Of a stretch of DNA of 17,178 nucleotides, positions 7,384 to 14,560 are shown one piece after another. The DNA is taken from positions 1-17,178 of the forward strand of contig JAUSJU010000037.1 of the NCBI GenBank assembly GCA_030647175.1. Reading direction: 5' to 3'. The DNA comes from a bacterium (GTDB taxonomy: Bacteria > Patescibacteriota > Minisyncoccia > Minisyncoccales > UBA10102). The notes beneath the pieces were generated by a model. It was given only the letters and a program-made list of their open reading frames with translations, was not told the origin of the DNA and did not search any database. Position 1 is the first letter of the stretch. Each line of letters opens with the position of its first letter. A program made the translations under genes and the position numbers.

Positions 7384-9056
7384 ACTTCAATAATAACAGG
7401 TAAAACCATGGGGCGCCTTTGGGTTTTCAGGAATAGAAAGTCGGTTACCTTGTTCCGTACATTATCTCTCACATATACCCAGTTGATAGCTCCTCCTGAT
7501 CCCGTAGACTGTTGGACGGTGTCCACTACTTTCTTTCTTGTCTGATGGAGGAGATCTTTGGATTCTCTGAGGTAAATGAATCCTCGGGAGATGATATCTG
7601 GAGATCCTCTGACGCGGCCCGTTTGCCTATCTACGACGACAACGATGACAAACATGCCGTCTTTGGCCAGGCTCTGTCTGTCTCGCAGTACGACTTCTCC
7701 CACGTCTCCCACGCCAAGACCGTCTACCATGATGTAGTTGCAAGGCACCCCTTTCTTGTCTACCTGGAGGCCTGTTTTGGATATGGTGAGGACCTGACCG
7801 TTTTCAATGAGCCCGATGTTTTTTCCCGGTATGCCGGATTCCTCAGCAAGCTTTGCGTGGTTCACCAACATGGAGAACTGTCCGTGGATTGGCATGAAGT
7901 ACTTGGGCTGGAGCAGGCTGATGATTTGTTTTAACTCGTCCCGGTTGGCGTGCCCTGAAGCATGGATGTCCATCATCTTGTAGTGGAAGACGTTCGCTCC
8001 CTGGCGGTACAGATTGTCTTTCACGTACTGCACGGTACGTTCGTTTCCCGGAATGACGGAAGAAGAGAATACGACGGTGTCTCCTTTGTGGATCTGCACG
8101 AGCTGGTGCTCTTTGTTGATGATCCGCATTAAGACAGAGCGGCCTTCTCCCTGGGCTCCCGTAGAGAGAATGGTTACTTTGGCATCAGGATAGCTCAGGA
8201 TTTCTTTTGTGGGGAGTAGAGTTCCTTTCTTTGCCTTGATGTACCCGAGGTGTTTCGTAATTTCCAGATTTGTCTTCATGGAATAGCCTTCGGGAGCTAC
8301 TTTCCTTCCATATTTTTCTGAAAGTGTGACGATCTGCTGAATTCTATTGATAAGGGAGGCAAAGGTCGCGGTAATAATTCTTCCTTTCGCCTGGCTGAAG
8401 ATCTCGTCCAAGTTTTCCATGATGATCTTTTCAGACATGGAGTGCCCTGGTTGTTCCGCGTTCGTGGAGTCAGAAAGCAGGATGAGCACACCTTCTTTTC
8501 CTATCCTCTCCAGTTTTTTGTAGTCCGTGGGGGGATCATTCACGGGATTATCGTCAAACTTGAAGTCAGAGGTATGTACTATCTTACCTAGGGGAGTTTC
8601 AATAACGAGTCCGAAGTTGTCTGGGATATTGTGGTTTTGGCGGAAAGGCTCTATGCGAAAAGGGCCAAGGGTAAATTTCTGGCCGTCTGCGATGGTGGTG
8701 ATATTGAGCTTCCCAGGAAATTCTTCCTGTCTTCGCAAGATGATCGCTTTTGCCAGTTCTCCCGCAAACAAGGGAGGGTTTCCCAGATGGGAAACCAGGT
8801 AGGGGATGGCTCCGATGTGGTCGTAGTGTCCATGAGTGATGACCACTCCGACAATATTCCGTTCCTTTCCTTTAAGGTAGGCAGTATTGGGGATGATGTA
8901 GTCTACGCCTGGCATGTCTTCTCCCGGCATTAAAAAGCCCATATCTACGATGAGAATTTTATCTCCATATTCTATCAGCATCATGTTCTTTCCGACTTCG
9001 CCCAATCCTCCCAAGGGGATCAGGCGCAACGTATCCTGAGGTTTTGATTGTTTCAT
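7380..9056 (-). CDS. rnj: Ribonuclease J
   Basis: Metallo-beta-lactamase/beta-CASP RNase with 5'-to-3' exonuclease and endonuclease activity in mRNA decay and rRNA maturation. The 558 residues match the family. LIPLGGLGEVGKNMMLIEY opens the fold. The metal motif is HGHYDH at 75-80 (HxHxDH, with Tyr where B. subtilis J1 has Glu), followed by HTSDFKFDD and DSTNAEQPG. The beta-CASP region includes ASLINRIQQI and ASGHANRDEL, then the IHGQF metal/phosphate motif. The C-terminal domain, which drives dimerisation in this family, runs from about 450. It starts 50 bases after a tRNA-Leu gene and overlaps trpS by ATGA. No Shine-Dalgarno sequence is seen. A TTCGAA-17-TACAAT pair inside and just after the tRNA could serve as promoter, but the -35 is part of the invariant T-loop. 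Confidence 0.96.
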   Translation of the reverse strand: MKQSKPQDTLRLIPLGGLGEVGKNMMLIEYGDKILIVDMGFLMPGEDMPGVDYIIPNTAYLKGKERNIVGVVITHGHYDHIGAIPYLVSHLGNPPLFAGELAKAIILRRQEEFPGKLNITTIADGQKFTLGPFRIEPFRQNHNIPDNFGLVIETPLGKIVHTSDFKFDDNPVNDPPTDYKKLERIGKEGVLILLSDSTNAEQPGHSMSEKIIMENLDEIFSQAKGRIITATFASLINRIQQIVTLSEKYGRKVAPEGYSMKTNLEITKHLGYIKAKKGTLLPTKEILSYPDAKVTILSTGAQGEGRSVLMRIINKEHQLVQIHKGDTVVFSSSVIPGNERTVQYVKDNLYRQGANVFHYKMMDIHASGHANRDELKQIISLLQPKYFMPIHGQFSMLVNHAKLAEESGIPGKNIGLIENGQVLTISKTGLQVDKKGVPCNYIMVDGLGVGDVGEVVLRDRQSLAKDGMFVIVVVVDRQTGRVRGSPDIISRGFIYLRESKDLLHQTRKKVVDTVQQSTGSGGAINWVYVRDNVRNKVTDFLFLKTQRRPMVLPVIIEV

Positions 9057-9107
9057 AGTGCGCGGCTGTAGAGCGCTTTGCGTTAGTGATGATTAATTAT
9101 TGTAGGG

Positions 9108-9189
9108 TGCCCTCGGGAGGATTCGAACCTCCAAGCCTTGCGGCACATGGTCCTAAGCCATGCGTGTCTGCCAGTTTCACCACGAGGGC
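9108..9189 (-). tRNA. tRNA-Leu (anticodon UAG)
   Basis: An 82-base class II tRNA. The acceptor stem GCCCTCG pairs perfectly with CGAGGGC. The D arm is GTG/CAC with AAACTGGCAGA in the loop. The anticodon stem CATGG/CCATG holds loop CTTAGGA, giving anticodon TAG at 9153-9155. A long variable arm of 13 bases contains GCC/GGC. The T arm is GGAGG-TTCGAAT-CCTCC. The discriminator is A, as expected for leucine. The genome continues CCC, so the terminal CCA is not encoded and must be added. Its 5' end is nine bases after the solute-binding protein stop, with no promoter visible between, so it is probably cut out of the operon transcript. Confidence 0.96.
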
Positions 9190-9198
9190 AAGGCAGGC

Positions 9199-11172
9199 TC
9201 AGAAGCTCCATTGGCGTTTCGTCTCCCTGTGCCAGTTCTCAATGTCGCTGAATCTTCCAGAAGGGTCTGCGATGAGGCGTTCTGTAATTCCTTGCACATT
9301 TTTCGGAGCCACGTAAAGGAAGCTCGTGTCGTAGAGGGGCAATGCGGGAAGGTCTTGCAAAAGGATGTCTTGGAGCTTCTGGTATGAATCTGCGCGTTCT
9401 TCCGGATCAAGCTCTTTTCTCGCAGTTTCCAAGAGCCGATCAGCTGATTTGTTTTCGTAGGAAGAGAGGTTCAATCCGGGATCTCGTTTTTGGGAAGAGT
9501 GCCAGAAGGGGTAGGGATCCGGAATGATGCTTAAGATTTCCCCGAACAAGAGAACTTCGTAGTTCCTTGACTTTATCACGTCCTGTTCAATCTGGGAAGA
9601 GGGGACGCTTTGCACGGTCAATCGGATGCCCAATTCTTTCCATTGCTCTTTCAGCGATTCGGCTACCTTGAGCATCTGGGGCTGGTCTACCGTGGTAAGG
9701 ACGATGGCGAAGGGCTCTTGGGAAGCCGGAGGGAAGCACACTTCATTGAGCTTTGCCCTCGTTCCTGCTTTCACTAGTCCGTTGCCTTTGGTGAGCTGGG
9801 AAGGCGCCAAGATTTCTTGAGTGTACTTTTCCTGGAATCTTATTACCGCGTCTTCCGTCGCCTTTCCGAATGATCCTGAAACGGTTCTTTCAGGGTACAA
9901 GGACGGATCTTTTGCGAGGCACTCCTGCAGAAGTTTCACCTGTTCCCCCTGGCTTCCTTTCTTGAGGTCTGAGGTAAAATGCTTTTCTCCGCTCCCTGCT
10001 TTTTTCACCAATATCCCGTCTCGCATCTCAAAGCCAGACTGCGTGAGAAGAGACAACGCTTTTTCCTTGTCGTATGCCGCGCTCAAGGGAGCCTGGATTC
10101 CAAAGACGGCTGAAGGAAGAACGGAATCAACCGCTGTTCCGTATTGGGGAAATGCTTCGCTCACGAGACGTTCTTTATCAGTTCCCAAAAGCAGCGCTTC
10201 CCTGATATTTTCTTTCGCGATGGTGTCTCCAGCCGTAGGCGAGGCAAGGTTGAAGAAGAGGGCGAAATAACGGGGAAGGCTGAACGCGTGCACGGTTTTC
10301 CCGAGCTGGAATTTTCCGAGAGGCTCTGACGTGGAGAGAGAAAAGCTGTCAACGTTTCCTTGGGCGGCAGCCAGCAAGAGAGCGTCTTCTGAAGAGTAGA
10401 ATTTAAAGACGAGAGAAGAAAGGTACGGCCGTTTCCCATAGTAGTTTTCGTATCCTTTGAGGTGCACCTCCCGCACCGTGCCGGACCGTTCCTTTATCAT
10501 GTCCGTCACTCTGAAGGGTCCGGTGCCGACCGGCTTTAAATTCAGATCAGAGAACGCGAAGTTCTCGGCGGGAACGTTTTTCCAGATGTGCGCTGGAATG
10601 ATTTTGAGCGTCAATCGCTCAAGAAACGCCGCGTAAGGCTCCTTCAAGGTAAATCGCACTCTAAGGTCTGAAATCTTTTCTACGGTAACGCCTATCCAGT
10701 TGGGCCTCAGGGGACTCTTGTAGCTTGGATTCTGGATGGTTTGGACGGTAAAGATGACGTCATCTGCTGAAAACGGAGCATTATCATGCCATTTCACTTT
10801 GTCCTTCAGGCTTACCTCAATAGACCTTCCGTCTTGAGTGACTTCATAGGTTGCGGCGAGATCCGGAACAAGATTGCCTTTGTTGTCATATGAAAGGAGG
10901 CCCGAATAGATGACCTCGCTCAAATCTCGGTCTGCGTCTTGAGTTACGGCATACAGAGGATTGAGGAAGCGGGGAGACCCTACGACGCCTTCAACGAGGC
11001 CTCCTCCGTATTCCGGAACTTCTACCGTATGATCAACGGAGAATGTATGGATGAGGTATGCGCCAGATCCAACGCTGAGAATCACAAGAGAACAGAGGAT
11101 AGCTCTTTCTTTCCGGGAAAGGCGAATAAGGAGTTCCTTCCACTGGAAAAACGATGGAAAGCGGTAATGCAT
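9199..11172 (-). CDS. Membrane-anchored family 5 solute-binding protein with internal peptidoglycan-binding domain
   Basis: A 657-residue extracellular protein of the peptide/nickel-binding (SBP_bac_5) family. A single membrane helix at about 24-44 anchors the N-terminus. The only nearby cysteine, in AILC, does not form a lipobox, so it is not an obvious lipoprotein. The binding fold begins at GGGLVEGVVGSPRFLNPLY, continues with LVPDLAATYEVTQDGRS, WHDNAPFSADDVIFT and PVGTGPFRV, and closes with YEVLLFGEILSIIPDPYPFWHSS-type and LPALPLY segments. Residues about 401-479 are a PG_binding_1-like insert (SDLKKGSQGEQVKLLQECL, GSFGKATEDAVIRFQEKY, AGTRAKLNEVC). No ABC permease or ATPase is in the window. 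The start at 11172 is 30 bases after secG and has no ribosome binding site; a weak TTGAAT box lies seven bases upstream. The ligand is unknown. Confidence 0.88.
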   Translation of the reverse strand: MHYRFPSFFQWKELLIRLSRKERAILCSLVILSVGSGAYLIHTFSVDHTVEVPEYGGGLVEGVVGSPRFLNPLYAVTQDADRDLSEVIYSGLLSYDNKGNLVPDLAATYEVTQDGRSIEVSLKDKVKWHDNAPFSADDVIFTVQTIQNPSYKSPLRPNWIGVTVEKISDLRVRFTLKEPYAAFLERLTLKIIPAHIWKNVPAENFAFSDLNLKPVGTGPFRVTDMIKERSGTVREVHLKGYENYYGKRPYLSSLVFKFYSSEDALLLAAAQGNVDSFSLSTSEPLGKFQLGKTVHAFSLPRYFALFFNLASPTAGDTIAKENIREALLLGTDKERLVSEAFPQYGTAVDSVLPSAVFGIQAPLSAAYDKEKALSLLTQSGFEMRDGILVKKAGSGEKHFTSDLKKGSQGEQVKLLQECLAKDPSLYPERTVSGSFGKATEDAVIRFQEKYTQEILAPSQLTKGNGLVKAGTRAKLNEVCFPPASQEPFAIVLTTVDQPQMLKVAESLKEQWKELGIRLTVQSVPSSQIEQDVIKSRNYEVLLFGEILSIIPDPYPFWHSSQKRDPGLNLSSYENKSADRLLETARKELDPEERADSYQKLQDILLQDLPALPLYDTSFLYVAPKNVQGITERLIADPSGRFSDIENWHRETKRQWSF

Positions 11173-11202
11173 GAATGCGATTCAAATGAAATCAAGCTTT
11201 GT

Positions 11203-11421
11203 TTAGAGCACGAAGTGCGCCAGAGACAAAGCAATGAATACGATCCCTACTCCTATGGTAGCTACAAGGAGATGCTTTTGGATTCCGCGTCGCGTCGCGT
11301 AGGATCCTCCGTCTGAGGAGCCGAACAAGGATCCCAAAGCAGTTCCTCTCTGCTGCAATAGTATCAGGATCATGAGGATGGTGGCCGTGACGATCTGGGC
11401 GAATGGGAAAAGAGATTCCAT
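11203..11421 (-). CDS. secG: Preprotein translocase subunit SecG
   Basis: A 72-residue accessory subunit of the SecYEG channel that assists SecA-driven export. It has two membrane helices (about 5-23 and 50-70) joined by a polar loop. ILMILILLQQRGTALGSLFG carries the family hallmark LLQ.G....LFG, followed by GSYATRRGIQKHL. Length is normal for a short SecG. It begins four bases after the stop of the YvlD-like gene and is followed after 30 bases by the solute-binding protein, itself a Sec substrate candidate. No Shine-Dalgarno sequence is obvious. Confidence 0.93.
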   Translation of the reverse strand: MESLFPFAQIVTATILMILILLQQRGTALGSLFGSSDGGSYATRRGIQKHLLVATIGVGIVFIALSLAHFVL

Positions 11422-11425
11422 ATGA

Positions 11426-11770
11426 TTATTTCTTTACTATAGATAGGAAACTTGTGACAATCCAGACAACGACGGTCGTCTGGAGCAGGGGAATAAGCCC
11501 CGAAATGACGAGTTCCGGGAACAATGCATCAAGTAAGAATACGAGGCCCGCCTGTATCACCAGGGCGAACAGCCCCAGGGTGAGGAGTCTCAAGGGCAGC
11601 GTTATGAGGTTGAGGACGGGTTTCAGTACCGCGTTGAAGCCTCCCAATGTGGCTCCTGTAATAAGGAAAGCCTGGAGAGGTCCGGTAAATGATACCCCCG
11701 GGATAAAGGTTGTTGCCAGCCAGAGGGCTGCTATGCCTCCTATAATCTGGAGAACCGCTGAGTACAGCAT
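11426..11770 (-). CDS. YvlD / phage holin family 4-like membrane protein
   Basis: A 114-residue, very hydrophobic protein with four predicted helices (about 3-23, 32-52, 60-82, 89-110). The NAVLKPVLNLITLPLRLLTLG signature in the second and third helices is typical of the family annotated as 'mycobacterial 4 TMS phage holin' or YvlD. Despite the name, members are widespread chromosomal envelope proteins of uncertain function, so a lytic role should not be assumed. It lies 21 bp after uvrC and four bases before secG in the same run. No strong ribosome binding site is seen. Confidence 0.82.
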   Translation of the reverse strand: MLYSAVLQIIGGIAALWLATTFIPGVSFTGPLQAFLITGATLGGFNAVLKPVLNLITLPLRLLTLGLFALVIQAGLVFLLDALFPELVISGLIPLLQTTVVVWIVTSFLSIVKK

Positions 11771-11791
11771 ATAGTGAGAATGCTATCCTTT

Positions 11792-13051
11792 TTACGATGT
11801 TATGTCAACGCGCCGGAGCTTGCGATGGTACGTTATGGCGAATCTGTGGGCTTCATCTCGTATGTGCAAAAGCACATGAGCCAGAGGTCTTGGCATATCG
11901 CTCAGAAGAAGGGGTTCTCTCTTTCCTTCCATGAAAAGCTCGTTGTTCTTTTTTGCCAAAGCCACCACTCGTAGGGGAGGCATGTTTCTTGTCCCAAGCG
12001 CAGCTAATGCCGAAGAAAGCTGTCCTTTGCCTCCGTCAATGAGCATGACTTGAGGGAATCCCCATTCCTCATGAGAGATTCTCCTGGAAAGAAGTTCTTT
12101 CATCATGGCAAAGTCATTGGGCTTGCCTGCAATATGTATCTTGAACTTCCGGTAGAATTGTTTTGCCGGCTTTCCTTCAACGAATACGACCATAGATCCC
12201 GTCGCTTCTTTCCCCTGGATGTTGGAAATATCGTAGGCCTCCATGCGGGAAATGGGCTTTGGGAAATCCACGGCTCTCCTGAGCCATGCTTCAGCAGATT
12301 TCCAGTCAAATTTTCCTTTGAGGGGGACGTAGCGATGTGCTGCGTGAGCGGTCCGGAATACCGTTTGGAGGGCCTGAATTTTGTCCCGCAGGAGAGCCGC
12401 TTTTTCGTAACGTTCGTTCCGTGAAAGAACTTGCATTTCTTTTTCAAGGCTCTTAAGGAGAGAAGATTTCTTTCCCTCCAATATTGCAATGAGCCGTTTG
12501 ACATTCTTTGCATACGCTTTCTTATCAGGGTTGGGCCCGGGGCACAGTTCAAGATGGCAGTAGCCGCAGAGCACTCTCGGGTGCGTTCGCTGCGTGTAGT
12601 AGGGAAATATGGGGCGGAGTATTCTAAGAGTTTGCTTTAAAGGTTTCCCGTCCACGAAAGGTCCTATATATATTGCCAAGGAGTTTTTCTTTTGGAACGG
12701 CTGATGGGTGATGAATATCCGGGGGAGCTTTTCTTTGGTGACGGCGACGTAGAAATACCTCTTGTCGTCTTTCCACATGACGTTGTACTTTGGCTGGTGT
12801 TTTTTGATGAGCTGGGATTCCAGTAAGAGAGCCTCAATGTCAGAAGGAGTTTCGGCTATCCCGATGGTCTTCACCTGATCCATAAAGAGATGGTCTCTTG
12901 AGGAAGGGGCTTGGAAATGGTTTTTTACCCTTGCTTTCAGATTGGAAGCCTTTCCTATATATAAAAGTCCGCCTTTTCCTTTGAAGACGTAGATTCCAGG
13001 GCTTGTAGGGAGCGAATTCACCAGCTCTTTCTTGAAGTACTTGAATTTCAT
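11792..13051 (-). CDS. uvrC: UvrABC system protein C, short form without C-terminal HhH domain
   Basis: Dual-incision nuclease of nucleotide excision repair. The 419 residues compare with about 600 in typical UvrC. The GIY-YIG nuclease that makes the 3' cut is at about 15-95 (GIY at 19-21, YIG at 31-33). The cysteine region is LCGYCHLELCPGP (Cys162, 165, 170). The UvrB-interacting UVR motif is about 200-232 (SLEKEMQVLSRNERYEKAAL). The RNase H-like nuclease for the 5' cut follows, with YDISN (Asp274), LIDGGKGQL (Asp339) and HIRDEAHRFA (His402). The protein stops at VDITS, just where the helix-hairpin-helix pair would begin. No frameshifted remnant follows, since the next gene starts 21 bases on, so the short form looks native. 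AGGA seven bases before the ATG could be a ribosome site or part of a TAGGAT -10 box. Confidence 0.93.
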   Translation of the reverse strand: MKFKYFKKELVNSLPTSPGIYVFKGKGGLLYIGKASNLKARVKNHFQAPSSRDHLFMDQVKTIGIAETPSDIEALLLESQLIKKHQPKYNVMWKDDKRYFYVAVTKEKLPRIFITHQPFQKKNSLAIYIGPFVDGKPLKQTLRILRPIFPYYTQRTHPRVLCGYCHLELCPGPNPDKKAYAKNVKRLIAILEGKKSSLLKSLEKEMQVLSRNERYEKAALLRDKIQALQTVFRTAHAAHRYVPLKGKFDWKSAEAWLRRAVDFPKPISRMEAYDISNIQGKEATGSMVVFVEGKPAKQFYRKFKIHIAGKPNDFAMMKELLSRRISHEEWGFPQVMLIDGGKGQLSSALAALGTRNMPPLRVVALAKKNNELFMEGKREPLLLSDMPRPLAHVLLHIRDEAHRFAITYHRKLRRVDITS

Positions 13052-13075
13052 GAATGTATCCTAAGCATACTATAT

Positions 13076-13109
13076 AAAAAAAGAAAGGAGCACTATGAAA
13101 GTGCTCCTT
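13076..13109 (-). terminator. Rho-independent terminator of the 191-residue orphan gene
   Basis: Minus strand: perfect 9-bp stem AAGGAGCAC/GTGCTCCTT (13101-13109 with 13085-13093, seven-base loop) followed by a T-rich tract with seven T in a row (13076-13082). It lies 14 bases after the stop at 13124 and just upstream of uvrC, so it separates the two transcription units. Confidence 0.9.
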
Positions 13110-13123
13110 AGACTGGAGAGCGG

Positions 13124-13699
13124 TTAGCTCCCGGTCCTTTCTAGGAGGTGAAGGTTCGGCGTCCCTTCTCCCTTTTGGTCGACCAGCGCCTTAGCCGTCT
13201 GTTCTTCGATGTGCCGGAGGCCTGGAAAAACCTCGGACGAGGATGATTCGCCGGTTTCATTGCTGAAGCTGCGAATCGTGAATCCTATGACTACGGCCAC
13301 GAAGGCGAGAATCGCTTGGGAGGTGAAGAAGCCTCTGATGGTGATGTACGTTGTCACCAGATCTCCTACGTCCTCGAGCGATTCATAGCTTGGTACACCC
13401 GTGTACAAGCCGAGTACGAAGCCCGCGCTTGCGAGACCGATCCCGAACATCCAGCCCAGCAAGAATTGTAGGGGAATGGGCGCTGTATCTCGAGGGAGCG
13501 AGCGAGCGGCGATGATGGCCAGGCCGATGAACGTTGCGTATACCGCCGTGAAGATCAGGAACCCCGGATCGTCGAAGGATTCATGCATGAAGCGAACGCT
13601 CCACTTATTATCCCGTCCGAAGGAACCGAAAAGGGTTTCGCTGACATCCGCGAGAACGAGGGAAGCCAGGACAATGACCAACCAATATAGCTTGTGCAT
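13124..13699 (-). CDS. Unrecognised four-helix membrane protein
   Basis: A 191-residue protein with four predicted membrane helices (about 3-18, 46-65, 77-98, 123-143) and a polar C-terminal tail of about 48 residues containing ESSSSE and a short charged helix. I recognise no family and see no catalytic motif. The start at 13699 is chosen because GGAGGT lies four bases upstream. The longer frame from 13756 would begin inside the -35 box. The gene has its own near-consensus promoter and terminator, so it is a single-gene unit. It lies between uvrC and uvrA beside a second orphan membrane gene. The first helix is followed by DVSETLFGS, so it could instead act as an uncleaved signal anchor. Confidence 0.82.
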   Translation of the reverse strand: MHKLYWLVIVLASLVLADVSETLFGSFGRDNKWSVRFMHESFDDPGFLIFTAVYATFIGLAIIAARSLPRDTAPIPLQFLLGWMFGIGLASAGFVLGLYTGVPSYESLEDVGDLVTTYITIRGFFTSQAILAFVAVVIGFTIRSFSNETGESSSSEVFPGLRHIEEQTAKALVDQKGEGTPNLHLLERTGS

Positions 13700-13703
13700 A
13701 TGC

Positions 13704-13709
13704 ACCTCC
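13704..13709 (-). promoter_or_regulatory. Strong ribosome binding site deciding the start at 13699
   Basis: GGAGGT, complementary to the 16S rRNA 3' end, lies four bases before the ATG at 13699. It overlaps another in-frame ATG at 13711 that would have no ribosome site of its own. Such a strong site is unusual in this window, where most genes lack one. Confidence 0.8.
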
Positions 13710-13727
13710 ATAATAAGATCTAGATAA

Positions 13728-13756
13728 ATCGTAGCATGTATCTGTATAAATGTCAA
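13728..13756 (-). promoter_or_regulatory. Sigma-70-type promoter of the 191-residue orphan gene
   Basis: Minus strand: consensus TTGACA (13756-13751), a 17-base spacer and TACGAT (13733-13728). Predicted transcription start is near 13721, giving a leader of about 20 bases that contains the GGAGGT site. Confidence 0.8.
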
Positions 13757-13771
13757 GTGAGCGTAGTAAAA

Positions 13772-13799
13772 GAAAAAGGCCCTGAATCATGCAGGGCCT
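13772..13799 (-). terminator. Rho-independent terminator of the 227-residue orphan gene
   Basis: Minus strand: perfect 8-bp GC-rich stem AGGCCCTG/CAGGGCCT (13792-13799 with 13777-13784, seven-base loop) followed by TTTTTCTTTT. It starts 18 bases after the stop at 13818 and precedes the promoter of the next gene. Confidence 0.92.
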
Positions 13800-13817
13800 A
13801 ATGGAAGAGAAAACGCT

Positions 13818-14501
13818 CTATAGCGGGAGATCTTCTCCGAGATTGAACTGGGCGATGAGGAAGGTTTGAGTCCCTATCCTGCCGAAGATGATGGGATCTC
13901 CCAGGAAAACTTTCTTGAAAGCCTCAGCTGGTGCGAGAACCTGGATTGAGTCGAATACCTCAGATTGTCTCGCCTTCTTCAGCCTCAAGGCGACAGGGGA
14001 AGGAAGCTTCTGCTTCAGGAAGAAACGCGTACCTCCTGGTGGCAGTCCTTCTTTGAGGAGGGCTTCGCTATTGATTTTTTCCAGAGCTTTTTCAATTGAG
14101 CACCACGCGACTCCTCCTATCACCATATCGGCAACTAGAATCACGAACAGCAAGAACGATCCGATCATGAACTGTGGCGCTTCTTGAGTGAAGAAAGGAA
14201 ACCCCAGGTACCAAATCTTGTAGAGCCCGACCAGAGAGGCCATTGCTGTCAGCAGAGCTAATATGGTGTTCGTGTAGATGGGGTGCTGGGAAGGTCTGGG
14301 GTCCCTCCTGGAAGGGAATCCTATCTCCCATTCCGGTTTCATATCGAGCGTGATCTCCGCGTACCCTGCTTCCAGGGCTTGGATGATCCTAGGGAGAAAA
14401 GGGGAATTTTCTCCTTGCGCCAATCGTTGGCGGTAGAGATCGAGCTGATCTAAAGCTGGAAGAGTTTCTTCCCGTACATCTCCTGCCGATTGAGATTGCA
14501 A
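13818..14501 (-). CDS. Unrecognised two-helix membrane protein, TTG start
   Basis: A 227-residue protein. A polar N-terminal region (about 1-75) is followed by two membrane helices (about 77-97 and 111-133) and a C-terminal soluble part of about 95 residues. This part is first basic and helical (LKQKLPSPVALRLKKARQ), then probably beta-rich (DPIIFGRIGTQTFLIAQFN). No family or active-site motif is recognised. The start is TTG at 14501, set by AAGGAGGTG whose GGAGG core is six bases upstream; no ATG is available nearby. The gene has its own promoter and terminator and runs in the same direction as the neighbouring orphan membrane gene. With both termini hydrophilic around a helical hairpin, a membrane scaffold or sensor is possible, but that is a guess. 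Confidence 0.82.
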   Translation of the reverse strand: MQSQSAGDVREETLPALDQLDLYRQRLAQGENSPFLPRIIQALEAGYAEITLDMKPEWEIGFPSRRDPRPSQHPIYTNTILALLTAMASLVGLYKIWYLGFPFFTQEAPQFMIGSFLLFVILVADMVIGGVAWCSIEKALEKINSEALLKEGLPPGGTRFFLKQKLPSPVALRLKKARQSEVFDSIQVLAPAEAFKKVFLGDPIIFGRIGTQTFLIAQFNLGEDLPL

Positions 14502-14505
14502 GGTG

Positions 14506-14514
14506 CACCTCCTT
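14506..14514 (-). promoter_or_regulatory. Very strong ribosome binding site with a TTG start
   Basis: AAGGAGGTG lies just before the TTG at 14501, with six bases between the GGAGG core and the start codon. It is the longest match to the anti-Shine-Dalgarno sequence seen in the window and supports the unusual start codon. Confidence 0.85.
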
Positions 14515-14528
14515 TTTGTTCTAACGCC

Positions 14529-14557
14529 AATCTAACAGCAAGATATCTTTCCGTCAA
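14529..14557 (-). promoter_or_regulatory. Sigma-70-type promoter of the 227-residue orphan gene
   Basis: Minus strand: TTGACG (14557-14552), a 17-base spacer and TAGATT (14534-14529). The leader would be about 20 bases and holds the AAGGAGGTG site. Its -35 is only three bases from the -35 of the divergent uvrA promoter, so the two are back to back. Confidence 0.75.
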
Positions 14558-14560
14558 CTC

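Noticed and set aside
7512..7934. A 140-codon plus-strand frame opposite rnj
   Set aside because: It is a shadow of the RNase J gene on the other strand; its composition follows the antisense of conserved motifs.
9086..9110. Promoter TTCGAA-17-TACAAT for rnj
   Set aside because: The -35 part is the invariant tRNA T-loop sequence, so the match is likely chance; mentioned only as a possibility in the rnj entry.
11426..11770. Prophage lysis gene, suggested by the holin-family name
   Set aside because: This family is common on chromosomes outside prophages and no other phage gene is present.
12103..12552. A 149-codon minus-strand frame inside uvrC
   Set aside because: It lies in another frame of an intact, motif-complete uvrC and has no recognisable domain.
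13700..13756. Longer N-terminus for the 191-residue membrane protein
   Set aside because: The extension would start inside the TTGACA box and cross the -10, while GGAGGT is placed correctly for the ATG at 13699.
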